Shown here piece after piece: positions 53,152-63,495 of a stretch of DNA of 64,000 nucleotides; the stretch's first letter is position 1, and each line of letters begins with the position of its first letter. The position numbers and the translations under genes are program-made. Under the pieces are notes generated by a model. It did no database searches. It worked only from the letters and a program-made list of their open reading frames with translations, and was not told the origin of the DNA. The DNA lies in NCBI GenBank assembly GCA_004380135.1, contig QXCR01000091.1:55297-119296 (forward strand), in the 5' to 3' direction. The stretch comes from Stemphylium vesicarium. Lineage: Eukaryota; Ascomycota; Dothideomycetes; Pleosporales; Pleosporaceae.

Positions 53152-55468
53152 ACATTCCACGCGCGCCCGTTCGCTAAATTGATTCGAAAGGGATCAAGCT
53201 CGGGCACTAGCTTGCTTGATGTGGTGTGTTTACAACATGGCGAACAAGAATCAGGGAATCGACAAGCCCATTTATTGGGGTATAAATTTTTAGGATATGC
53301 AATACATTCAACCTCGAAAGAAAAGTTTCATGATTGGAGGAGTCTTCTTTGTGAGAAAATACCACCGCTTACGGCAGTGAGCTCGAGAACGTCAATTTTC
53401 ACGCCAGTAAACAATACGTGTAGGAGAAACCAAATGACTTTACTACTGATTAAGAGGTGCATTCGAGCTGAAGCTGCATTTGCACTTAAACCATAATGCG
53501 TCATATGCTGAGCGCCGGGATGACATCGGGTGGAGGATTGATCTCTGTGATGTTGTCCAAGGTCCTGGTTCGGGCGTCAACCTGTTCAGTTGTGTGCCGT
53601 GCAAACAAAGAGCAGAATGAGCTAAGATAAAGAACCTAGGTAGGTACACCACCCCCAATGCAACCTTTCCCGCCCTACGTTCATTGGAAATTGGACGTGG
53701 TCTAGGCTTAGACAAGCGACAACCCAAGGTCGGGCCTTTGACTCGGTTCATAATGGAATGTGTCGAGCTTCTCGTTACGATGACGCTATGTCGTAAAGGA
53801 TCGTCGACAAGCAATTAGCACCCGTGGACCCGAGGATCAGGGAGCTAGCGATTGGCTGCCCCGCAAAGTCTCCATCTGAGGGCATCCTTTCAGCGAGACC
53901 CTGCAAAAGTTAGACGGACTAGGTGGTTAGCAGCCGTGGCTGTCGCATGATCGAGATTCAACTATCGCGAAGTCGTCTGTACCCGCCACCAGAGTGCGCT
54001 CGCTGGGCTTTTTGTCGGCACGCCCGGAGCAGCCAAGACAGGTTGCTGCACTATGACCTCGCATGTCCAGTGACCCATCGCACACCCTCAGCATGATAGA
54101 TTTGTCGCATTCTGAGACTTTCTTTTTTACGCGCTTCAGCGGGGATATTGCCTGCCACTGCTTTGCGCCACTGCACCGCACGGGTGGCGGCCAGCTCTAG
54201 GCCTTAGCTGTCGACGCTGCAGAGCCGCACCTGGGCAGACTTGATGCACTAAACATCAGCGGAGGCGACGAGTTACTTCCGCGCGCCGGCGTCGACTGAT
54301 GGCTGACCCAGACGCTGCCCTCGGCTTCTTCCCGTGCATTGACCGCTTCGTCTCTTCCAACCTTCAGAGCCGAAATAACGCGGATTCCAAATCGCTGGTT
54401 GGGGCTGTGTCCTCGCCGACGATCTTGACTGCGTAGCGCATTGCTCTGCGTGCGTTGCTACTAAACTACCGTGGATATCGCACCGTAAGTGTAAGAGTTG
54501 TTCCCAGTAGCATCCTTCAGACGCGCTCGCCCTCCGCTGTGCTACACCGGGATCTCCACGCCTGCGACGCCAAGAGCACCATCGCACGTCTCAATTGCTT
54601 CAGCCACTACTCGCCCATACCGTCCCACCTCTTTACCATCACCGCCGACCCCAACCCTCAAGTCTCGTTTGCGCCTGAGCAGCAACTGGCGGAAGTCTAC
54701 GGAAGCCTGCGACGCGCTTGCCAGACTACCACACCACGACGCTCCGCCCCGACCGTGACCTTCTAAACGTCATCTTCGAGCGCGGCCAGTATCGACATTT
54801 GTATGTCTCGGATGTGCACAGGGGTTGAGCGCCCACTGACAGACGTCTAGTGTCTAACTCTCCAACTCCACTCTTCTCCGCCGCTTCAGCGCCGAAAAAG
54901 AGAAGTCTTCGGTCCGTAGCTGCCTGCGTACGCCGTCATCAATGCAGCCCAGATAGCATGGCTACCACCATCAAAACCGACCCCTCGATAGGGGACACGA
55001 ATTATCAAAACGGCAGTGGTAAGCAGACTCTCTCTTGGCATCTTCTAGTGCGCTTTAATCCATCCTCGCTTTTGAAGTTGGTCGTGTTTTGTCTCCGCTT
55101 CGCGACTCCTGTACTGTTCTTGGCACGTGGAGACGCCCTCCATCATTGGGCACAGCATCTCCCATCTCTACTCCACATCGTCAACCGCTCTGCAGAGACA
55201 GGTCGAGTCTCGTCAAGGCAGGCATCCCCGCTGTCAGCATAAACGTTGCACACGTGCCTCACGGCTGTCTTGCATGCCGGCCGTTGATGACGATGCATGA
55301 ACGACACGCGAGTATGCGAACTCTTTGCTGCCTCAGTCGATTCAAGGCTCTGGAGCAACTACATATACATGGCGATGCTACGCCTTTCCCCGCGTCCAAG
55401 CTCCTTACACATTCACACTTAATATTTCTTTTTGTTTACACTCTACCAACACTTAATACACAAACACC
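53152..55468. other. Intergenic and long leader of the bZIP gene
   Basis: 2.3 kb without a supported gene. The right third probably is the bZIP 5' leader: GTATGT at 54801 and a CACTGAC…CTAG end at 54850 mark a likely 50-nt leader intron. An ATG at 54958 starts a 95-codon frame ending near 55242 (MATTIKTDPSIGDTNYQNGS) that may act as an upstream reading frame. Frames at 54455-54766 and minus-strand ones lack domains. Confidence 0.45.
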
Positions 55469-56969
55469 ATGTCGCATAATCGCTACATGTCCTGGCCTGA
55501 TGCGCACGTGCTGACCATGGCGCCCACTTACCCTCCACCCGGCGCTGCCAACGAGTACCCTTCTCCTGCTGCCTCCCGTCGACCTTCTGAATGCTTTTCA
55601 GAGATGAGCATGAGCAGCAGCAGGAGAGGGAGCTTGACTGGTTTCGCGTCGGATATGGAGAGTACAGGGCATTGGCAATCTATAGGCAGCGAATCAAAAA
55701 GTCCTCTAGCACAGTTTGGGTTCTTCAAGAGTTTGACAGACAAGAAGACGACACGAGGTTTGTCAACCACCATGCAGTGTCAATCGCATAACTGACGAAT
55801 CAAGATGGTCAACCACCCAAGAGAAGGGGCCCTAAACCAGACAGCAAACCCGCCTTGACACGGAGACAGGAGCTGAACCGACAGGCGCAGAGGTAACTTT
55901 GAGAAAGCGATGTACAACATCACACGCTAACTTGTTTACAAGGACCCATCGAGAGAGGAAGGAATTGTACATCAAAGCTCTCGAACAAGAGGTGATTCGT
56001 CTCAAAGATACGTTTGCCGCAACTTCTCGCGAACGGGATGCTTTCGCCGAAGAGAATCGTCGACTCCGAGAGTTGCTCATGGCGCATGGTATCTCGTTTG
56101 ATCTTTCCAGCCCACCCTCGAACGGTATGGGCCAAGTCGGAAGCTCGACGTATGGAAGTTCGACGGGCAGTGTATCGGGCTACGGGCCGGGATCAGTCTC
56201 AACGGGATACACATCGCCGCCTACGCGCGGATCGACGTCACGCGATGGCATGGGCGGTCAACCGATGGCCTTGCAACAGCAAGCCCATCAGCCAAATCAT
56301 CACCAGAATCACGGACTGGACTATGACCAGATTGGCATAGACTTCGTTTTAACGTACGACCGAACGCCCTATCTTTCTCCTCCGCCCCAGCAGTAATGCG
56401 CTTGCGTCTTTTTCTATCTTCTCTTTTCAACTTCCGTACGTTCTTCTTTGATCTTTCCAAGGACTGTTCTGACAACTGTGTCTGGCAGGCTCGAGCGACC
56501 TTGCATGGACCATATGCAATTTTTAATGGTACGCGCCCACGACGCCGACGAAAACATCAGCGGCCATGCGCTCATGGCAACGGCCCCTCCCGATGCGCAC
56601 ATTACGAACTGCCCAGAGGAGAAATACCCGCATCAGATGCCGGATGTCAAAATGCCGGATCTGATGAAGCTGCTCGATCTGAGCAACCGTCTGCCCCTTG
56701 ATGGGGAGATTACGCCCATTATGGCCTGGGCCAAGATCCTTCAGGATGGCAGCTTCCGAGACCTGTCAAAAGAGGACTTTGAGCTCATGAAGACAGAGCT
56801 CCTCGCCAAAGTCCGATGCTACGGGTGAGTCGAAATTTACGATTTCGTGATGGAGAGATAGCTAACCCTCGACAGCTTTGGCGCAGTCCTCGAGGAGTTC
56901 GAGGTCAGCGATGCCCTCATGACGGTCCTCGCTGGCAAGTTCTCCAACGGTCAGACGCCTGCGGTATAA
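55469..56969 (+). CDS. bZIP transcription factor
   Basis: Five exons, 55469-55757, 55805-55892, 55943-56392, 56489-56824 and 56876-56969, 418 residues, all phases consistent. The basic region KRRGPKPDSKPALTRRQELNRQAQR is completed across intron 2 by THRERKELYIKALEQEVIRL, and the leucine zipper (ALEQEVIRLKDTFAATSRE, FAEENRRLRELLMAHGI) follows, so it should bind DNA as a dimer in the nucleus. The central part is Ser/Gly/Tyr-rich and disordered. The C-terminal domain (MDHMQFLMVRAHDADENISG, ATAPPDAHI, KMPDLMKLLDLSNRLPLDGE, LLAKVRCYGFGAVLEEFEV) is typical of one group of fungal bZIP regulators. Splitting the basic region by an intron is as in other fungi. Targets unknown. A long leader with possible upstream frames hints at translational control. 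Confidence 0.88.
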
Positions 56970-57394
56970 TGTCTATTTACGAGAAACCAAGTACTTGTTA
57001 TATGTTTTCAGATAATATGTAACATTCGTTCGCTTCGAGAGATTATTAATGCAAGCACACGTTGGCAGAAGATGCACGATTTTAGCCTTGAGTGATTGCC
57101 ATGTCGGAGAGTTTTTGTGCATGGGGGGCGGCATGGTTCCGAAGTTCAGGGTTCAGTCGTCGCCCTAACCCCGCGGTTAGTTTAACGCGCTTCCCATGAC
57201 ACTTGACTCTGAAGCCCATTCCCTTAGTCGTGAAACCACAATTGCTGCACCCCGTTTCCAGCCTTGCATAAAGTTGTACGCTGCTATATTTAATCTTGCG
57301 TCTTACGTTTCCTGTCTTTTAACACGACAGCATCACGCGCAACAGAGCTATTGACGCTGCGCCTGAACAACCCCCCGACTTAGCCACAGCAACC
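56970..57394. other. Intergenic, promoter of the glutaredoxin-like gene
   Basis: bZIP downstream region and the 57395 gene's promoter. No frame with a domain. Nothing else seen. Confidence 0.4.
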
Positions 57395-58955
57395 ATGACT
57401 GAACTCAGTGTCTACGACAACGACCCGACCATATACCTCTTCACGTCGCTGACAGCCGGGTCCTCGCACATCATCACAGCTACCTCGCGAATCGAGACGA
57501 TTCTGAAAGCGAACAAGATTCCCTTTAAGGGGGTGGATACCGCGACAGATGAGCTGGCCAAGAAGCTGTTCCAGCGGAGAGCGAGCGGGAAGAAGCTACC
57601 TTTGATAGTCAAGGAAGGATATGTGCTAGGTGTATGTATACGGGATAACGCGTAGCTGGCGCAGAGAAAGAGAGGCTAATATTCACCAACAGGGCATCAC
57701 CGAGATTGAAGAATGGAACGAATACGACGAGATCCGAGAAGCCCTGGGCGTCACCTCAGCCTTTACCCCCTTTCCCGCGAAACCAGGCCCACCGCCCATG
57801 GCTGCGCCAGTCTCTACCGCGTCTACCTCGTCCACAAGCACAGCTGCGAAGAAGGAGAATGTGCCAACACCAAGTATGGAGACGAACCTTGCTATGCGCG
57901 AGTTGGGCGCGGAGGCGGCGAAGAAGGCGGCGGCGTTGAAGCCTACGCCTGTCAACATCAAGACTACGAACCCGTTGCTGAGCGAGAAGACGAATACGCC
58001 GACGACGGAGGCGGCGGCGGCAGCGGCGGCAATGGCGGCGAAGAAGAGCCCCGTGAAGGAGGATGCGGGTGCGGTTCTATCGCCTAAGGAGGTCCCGCTT
58101 CCTGATACACCGAAGCCTGCGGCGCCGGCTTCACCGACTGCGACCAAGGACACAAAGGCGGACGCGAAGGAAGCGAAGGCGGAAGCGAAAGATACAAAGG
58201 CAGACGCAAAGCCCACCACAGGCAAAAGCAGCAAAACCAAAGACACAAAGTCAAAGGACACCAAGTCAAAGACCCCATCCTCCAAAGAGACAAAAGCAAA
58301 AACCACATCCACCAAAGACACAAAGTCGTCGTCGAAATCAACCCGCAAACCCACAACCGGCGGCGGCCTCTTCGGCCTCGGAAAGCCCGCGCCAAAATCC
58401 AAATCCAAATCCACCACCAAAACCACCTCCTCCTCAACCGCAACAGCAGGCACATCATCCTCCAAAGCAAAAGCCGCCGCTCCAAAGAGCAAAGACGCAA
58501 AGACCGCCAAAGCATCCGCTGCAGCCGCGAAGAAAATCCCTAACATCACCGCTGTCCAGAAACCAATCCACACGCCGCGGTCTACCACCGACGATGCGAA
58601 GAATGCGGCACTGAGCGCTGGACCCATTAACTCCTCGACAAAGAAGGACGGTGAGGTGGAAAAGGAAGAGTATGATACTAGTGAGGAGTCGGAGAGTTCG
58701 GATGAGGAGGTTAAGAAGAGTGCTGCTGCGAAGGCGGCAACGGCAGTAGAAAGTAAGGCTGGGGAGAGTAGCGAGGAAGACGATAGCGATGAGGAAGAAG
58801 ATAGTGAGGAGGAAGACAGTGAGGACGAGGAGGATAGCGATGAGGACGAGGAAGAAGATAGTGAGGAGGACGAGAGTAGCGATGAAGAGGAAGAAGAGAC
58901 GCAGAAGCAGGATGCTAAGGCGCCGGCTAAGGCTGGTGTTAGTATCAAGGATTGA
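57395..58955 (+). CDS. Glutaredoxin-like (SH3BGRL) domain protein with long charged tail
   Basis: Two exons, 57395-57631 and 57693-58955, joined over a 61-nt intron, 499 residues. The first ~100 residues have the thioredoxin-like fold of SH3-binding glutamic-acid-rich-like proteins: TIYLFTSLTAGSSHII, RIETILKANKIPFKGVDTAT, KLPLIVKEGYVLGGITEIEEWNEY. The CxxC active site of true glutaredoxins is absent (SLTAGSSH in its place), so redox catalysis is unlikely. The rest is low complexity: Ala/Pro, then long Lys/Ser/Thr (KDTKSKDTKSKTPSSKETK) and a C-terminal Ser/Asp/Glu run (EESEDEEDSDEDEEEDSEED split), likely phosphorylated and possibly nucleolar. An antisense frame of 421 codons over this exon is a codon-bias shadow. 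Localisation is inference. Confidence 0.82.
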
Positions 58956-59499
58956 GCGTTCCTCTGATACTATTGCCGTTGCCGTTGCCGTAGTTGTCTT
59001 TGTACATAGATTAGTTGTAGATATATCCATTAGAAATGCCGCAGTGGGAGGTGTTATTGGTGCGCCGTTTATAGTTTTCCTTACTAGCGGACTTTTGCTT
59101 GCCTACGTCTTTTTAATCGAATTGCATTTGGTTTATTCAACACTTGCACGTCTCGAGACATGTGTCTTTAGCATGGTTACACTGCTTAATCTGTCCCCTT
59201 TGCTGTATACATGCAGAGTTGTGCGCATCATAGATGATGATTGTGGAAATGGCTAGGACATGAATTGTTCTAAGAGAAACGCTTGTTTCGCTGGAAGCTC
59301 TACTTTATGCTGTAGTTTGTGCTTTGCAATGCGGGGTACATATGTTTGTACTAATATTATACACACGAAGACGAAGACGAAGACGAAAAAGAGAAGCAAG
59401 AACAGAAAGAAGAAACAATCCCCCTAAAACAACAACGATTTCTTCACACCCACACGCCGAAACAGACATGTTTTCTAAACCGCAGTTGAATCGTCGTGT
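58956..59499. other. Intergenic between convergent genes
   Basis: Downstream of the charged-tail gene and FUN30. A GACGAA hexamer repeat lies near 59367-59390. No gene supported. Confidence 0.4.
59367..59390. repeat. (GACGAA)n short tandem repeat
   Basis: About four units of the hexamer ACGAAG/GACGAA in the 3' intergenic DNA between the charged-tail gene and FUN30. Confidence 0.7.
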
Positions 59500-62400
59500 C
59501 TAAGCAGCGATATCCAACCCGGCCTTCTTGAGCCCATTCATGTACTGTTCCTTCACATCTCCACCCTCATCCTTGCTCTCACTCTTACCCTCCTCAGGCG
59601 CCTGTAACTGCTGCATCATCATCATCTCCACAGCCTGCAAGCCCGCCTCCTCCGCCCTACTCAGCCCCGCCCCAGCACCCACAGCCTCATCCTTCTTCTT
59701 CGCCTTGCCCTTCGCGCCACCCACCCCCTCCTCCTCCCCCTGCACCATCTTATCCAACTCCAACTTACTAACGCCCAACTTATATATCTGCTCCTCAACC
59801 GTCCCCTTCGTCACGAGCCTAACAACCTCAACCTCCCTCGTCTGACCAACACGATGCGCGCGATTCTCCGCCTGAATATCATCCTGGGGGTTGAAACTGC
59901 TATCGAAAATAACGACTTTATTCGCGCAGGCGAGGTTAATCCCCGCGCCCCCGGATTTCGTGCTAATCATGAAGAGCTGGATAGACGTATCGGCGTAGAA
60001 AACGTCCATGAGGGACTGGCGCTCTGCAATGGGCGTGCTGCCGTCCATGCGCATGAAGTTGATGTCGTGCTCGTCGAAGACCCAGCCGAGGATATCCATT
60101 ACGGAGGTGAATTGGGAGAAGACTAGGGCGCGGTCCCCGTTCTTCTTGTACTGCTGTAGGAGCGCGAGGAGCGCGGCGACTTTGCCTGAATCCATCCATT
60201 CGCTGTTTTGGAGGGCGAATTTCTTGAGGGACCGGTACTTTGTGGCGAGCTGGTGGCATTGGTAGTCTTGGTAGAGTTGAAGCTCTTCGTAGATGATGTC
60301 GGGGTTGCTTTCGGCAAAGGTTTCTTCTTTCAGGCAGGCTTTGGAGATTTTGCGGATCGTGGGGTCGTCGTAGCGGTGGCGGAAGAGGAGCGGGTGGATG
60401 GCGGCTTGCCGCAGCTTCATCATTACGTTGGCGTGGTCTTTGACGGGGATGCCTGCGGCGCGGTCGGAGAGGATCTTGCGCTGCTTGGCGAGTTGCTCGT
60501 TGTAGAGCGTCTTTTGCGTGGCGGTTAGGTCGCAGTATTCGACGCGAGAGGTTTTCTTGGGTAGATGCTTGAGTACTTGCGCCTTCTTTCGTCGGAGGAT
60601 AAACGGTGTCAACATGGTTCGAGCGCGCTGGATACGCTGGGCTGATAGCAAGGAACTGTGTGAATCGCTCTCCATGGTCTTGGCCTTGTGCTTGAACAGA
60701 ATCTGCAACATCTCCTGGACCTCTTCCTGCTGATCGCCGTAGAACACTTGCGGCATCAAGAAGCCCAGAATCGACATGAGCTCTTGAAGACTGTTCTGCA
60801 GCGGCGTACCCGTCAACAAGATCCTGCACTTGGTCGGAATCTTCATCAAGCTCTTGTACCGAATCGTGTTGGCGTTCTTGAGCATATGTCCCTCGTCAAA
60901 GATGCAGATTTCAGGCCTGCACTTCTTGAGGAAAAGAAGATCTTCCTTCCTGAAGGTGAGATCGTAAGTCGTGATAATCACATCGCACGTCCCTTGGCGA
61001 ATGTTCTGGTGGATGCTCTCCTGGTGCGAGAAGCGCTCGGCCTGCGATCCATAGTATGGCGTAAAGTTGATGCCATTCGAGAAGCGCTCAAACTCACGAC
61101 ACCAGTTCTCCAGAGTTGATCCAGGTACCACAATGAGCGCAGGCTTTCCGTTGCCCTCTTGCTTCAGATGCGACAGGAAAGCGATGATCTGACACGTCTT
61201 TCCCAAACCCATGTCGTCGGCCAGAATACCAGAGGTCTCGGTCTGCCAGAGCAGATTGAGCCAGTTCAAACCAACAACCTGATAATCCTTGAGCTCAATG
61301 TCGTCATTCATGTTCGAGGGTTGTTTCAGCAACTTGGTGCGAGTGACTGCCTTGCGTATGCTCTTAGACTCGGTATCGCTGCCGTTGGGGCTCCTGGGTG
61401 TATGGTATCCGGAGTCCCGTGATGAACTGGTATCGCTGTCATCGAGACTCGTCACATCCATGCCATCCTCTGTGGACGCACCGAAAATGTCGATACCCCA
61501 GCGCGCCATACCCGCAACCATTGGCTTTCCGAGCGCCTCGCACTGTTGAACCACGGAATCGATCGTCGAGTATGCGTTCCACATGCCCTCGGTAGACTCG
61601 ACGAGTCTCGCGCCTGTTGTTATGCGGGGCTTGCGAGCCTTCTTCTTGCCCTTCTCGACTGGCGTAAGATCCACATGGACCTTTCGAATAGCATCAAATG
61701 AGGCAAACGGGCGCTGCTTGAAGATTTCCTTGATATCCTCTTCTTTGTGACCGGACAAATCGACCATGGCCTCCACAGTGCAGGTGTTGAAGAACTTCAA
61801 CAAGGCATCTTCATTGAAACTGTTTTCTCGCGGCACGCTTGTATCGGAATCGTCATCAACCATCAAATCTGCAGCGATTCCCTCATCCTCGTCGGAAGAA
61901 ACAACAACCGGCGCCTGCTTCTTCGAGTGATGCTGCGGCCGCGGGGGACTCGGTTCTGGGGAGGGCGAAAACGCCATCTTCTGCTTGCGATCCTTTCCGC
62001 TAAGAAGTCTACCCTTCTTTCGCGGTGCTTCCTTCTCCGGGCTGTCGATAGTGAGGGGCGTACTCTGAGTCGCTCCCAATTTCGAATATTTGTTTTGTAA
62101 CGACTGCACCGGCTGCTTCAAACCGCGCTGCGCCGTCTTCTTTGCGACTGGATTCGATTTCGACTGGGCCACTCCAAACCGCGGTGACCGAAGCAACTCA
62201 TCTTCTGACTCTTGATCTGCCAGGTACGAAGATGCATCGTTGAAGTCGCGCTTGTTCTTAACCAAAGCCTCGTGTAGCTGCTTGACCGAGCGGTTTGGGT
62301 AAATCGCCTGTAACCGCTTTACATTACGCTGCAGTGCAAAGTCCTTGATATCATCCAGGGTCATCTCTGTCTCTTCAGTCAAGTCCACTGGCATAGCGCG

Positions 62401-63039
62401 CGAGGGGCCTCCTTGGCGCGACAACGGCAACTTCTGCCTCTTCGGCTGCGTACTCGAACCAGGTCCTTCAGACGGCCGTTTCCGCGACTGATCGCTGTTG
62501 TATTTATACCCCGAAAGATCCCAAGTCGGCTTTTGTGGTGTTTCCTCGATCCTCGATGCCATCGAACCAATCTCAATCTTCGAAAGCGGTATGTTAGACC
62601 TGTACTCCGACTCGTCCTCGTCTGGGTCGCGCTCGACGGGCGGGTCGTCCGAGGTCAAATCGACAACTGGCTTGCGAACGGCTTGCGGGGGAAAGAAGCC
62701 TGTGCCAGGGGGAGCCATTGGATTGCTGAAACCCCCATATGGGCGTTGCAACTGGGACGGCGACATGACGGGAGGCGAAGAGAGTCGCTGGGTGGTAGGA
62801 GACGAACGCGGAACCTGCAATTGCGACGATGCAGCGGGCTGGACTCTGTTTGCGCGCGGCGTAAGGATTTGTGTGGGTTGCGTGGTATCGGCGGGCGCTG
62901 CGAAGAATGGCGAGCGTGCACCGAGAATTTGCGTAGGCTGAGTGACGTAGGGATCTTGTCGCTCGTCGTCGCTGTGCGAAGTCGCGCGTGGCTCGGCGGG
63001 AGGTGGTGATGAAGACACTATAGGGTCGCGGCGATACAT
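59500..63039 (-). CDS. FUN30: SNF2-family chromatin remodeller FUN30 (SMARCAD1)
   Basis: One exon from ATG 63039, 1179 residues. Fun30 is an ATP-dependent remodeller aiding heterochromatin silencing and long-range DNA-end resection. N-terminal ~230 residues: disordered, with two copies of TQPTQIL (SQ/TQ-type) and two SUMO-interaction-like motifs (VVDLTSDD, PVDLTEE). A CUE-like ubiquitin-binding helix bundle begins near 235 (VKRLQAIYPNRSVKQLHEALV) and a second near 410-460 (CTVEAMVDLSGHKEEDIKEI). SNF2 ATPase motifs follow: LADDMGLGKTCQIIAFLSH (motif I), IFDEGHMLKN (II), LLTGTPLQNSLQEL (III), then LVFSQFTSVMDILG, RMDGSTPIAERQ, STKSGGAGINLACAN (V) and DDIQAENRAHRVGQTREV (VI). The frame is open upstream to 63324 (Met at 63324), but MYRRDPIVSSSPP is the typical start. 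Confidence 0.94.
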   Translation of the reverse strand: MYRRDPIVSSSPPPAEPRATSHSDDERQDPYVTQPTQILGARSPFFAAPADTTQPTQILTPRANRVQPAASSQLQVPRSSPTTQRLSSPPVMSPSQLQRPYGGFSNPMAPPGTGFFPPQAVRKPVVDLTSDDPPVERDPDEDESEYRSNIPLSKIEIGSMASRIEETPQKPTWDLSGYKYNSDQSRKRPSEGPGSSTQPKRQKLPLSRQGGPSRAMPVDLTEETEMTLDDIKDFALQRNVKRLQAIYPNRSVKQLHEALVKNKRDFNDASSYLADQESEDELLRSPRFGVAQSKSNPVAKKTAQRGLKQPVQSLQNKYSKLGATQSTPLTIDSPEKEAPRKKGRLLSGKDRKQKMAFSPSPEPSPPRPQHHSKKQAPVVVSSDEDEGIAADLMVDDDSDTSVPRENSFNEDALLKFFNTCTVEAMVDLSGHKEEDIKEIFKQRPFASFDAIRKVHVDLTPVEKGKKKARKPRITTGARLVESTEGMWNAYSTIDSVVQQCEALGKPMVAGMARWGIDIFGASTEDGMDVTSLDDSDTSSSRDSGYHTPRSPNGSDTESKSIRKAVTRTKLLKQPSNMNDDIELKDYQVVGLNWLNLLWQTETSGILADDMGLGKTCQIIAFLSHLKQEGNGKPALIVVPGSTLENWCREFERFSNGINFTPYYGSQAERFSHQESIHQNIRQGTCDVIITTYDLTFRKEDLLFLKKCRPEICIFDEGHMLKNANTIRYKSLMKIPTKCRILLTGTPLQNSLQELMSILGFLMPQVFYGDQQEEVQEMLQILFKHKAKTMESDSHSSLLSAQRIQRARTMLTPFILRRKKAQVLKHLPKKTSRVEYCDLTATQKTLYNEQLAKQRKILSDRAAGIPVKDHANVMMKLRQAAIHPLLFRHRYDDPTIRKISKACLKEETFAESNPDIIYEELQLYQDYQCHQLATKYRSLKKFALQNSEWMDSGKVAALLALLQQYKKNGDRALVFSQFTSVMDILGWVFDEHDINFMRMDGSTPIAERQSLMDVFYADTSIQLFMISTKSGGAGINLACANKVVIFDSSFNPQDDIQAENRAHRVGQTREVEVVRLVTKGTVEEQIYKLGVSKLELDKMVQGEEEGVGGAKGKAKKKDEAVGAGAGLSRAEEAGLQAVEMMMMQQLQAPEEGKSESKDEGGDVKEQYMNGLKKAGLDIAA

Positions 63040-63495
63040 TGTGGATCCGTATTGTAATAACAACGAGTTGGGGTTGGCGGGTCGGGGGGCGAAGGAAGAC
63101 TTATGGTTGACTTCGCCGCTTCGCGCGCAGTTAGTAGCGGAGGGAGGAGAAGAAGAAGACCAGGAATAATCGCTGCTCCAGTTGAACACAAACAAAAGCG
63201 GTAAGGGTAGTTCTAGAACAAAGCAGCTGGCATAGCCAGAATAACTCCCGCGTACAAGGAGCAGCAGCGAAGGGGGAAGAAAAGGGCAAAAAAGCTTTGC
63301 AGCGGAGATTACCCAAAAAAACATTCACGCGTTTGAAGAAAGGCACTCTACGCGTTGAGGGAGAATCTGGACGCTTGGGCCTCCAACGAAGCCCATTACG
63401 TTACCGCTTTCGGCTACCCTGGACCGGGCCTTGTTCCACGCTCACATGCTCTGCGTTGCCCATTCACACTACCACACGACATCACAACACGAGAT
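63040..63495. other. Bidirectional promoter of FUN30 and VMA21
   Basis: 456 bp between two divergent starts. The FUN30 frame stays open through most of it without domain content. No other feature. Confidence 0.45.

Noticed and set aside
58063..58614. 183-codon plus-strand Arg/Pro/Gln-rich frame
   Set aside because: Out-of-frame shadow of the Lys/Ser repeat region.
57683..58948. 421-codon minus-strand frame rich in Ser, Leu and Val
   Set aside because: It is exactly antisense to the low-complexity exon of the glutaredoxin-like gene; the biased Lys/Ser/Asp/Glu codons leave the opposite strand free of stops. No domain or start context.
59963..60829. 288-codon minus-strand frame over FUN30
   Set aside because: Overlaps the SNF2 helicase domain in another frame; Arg/Pro-rich shadow.
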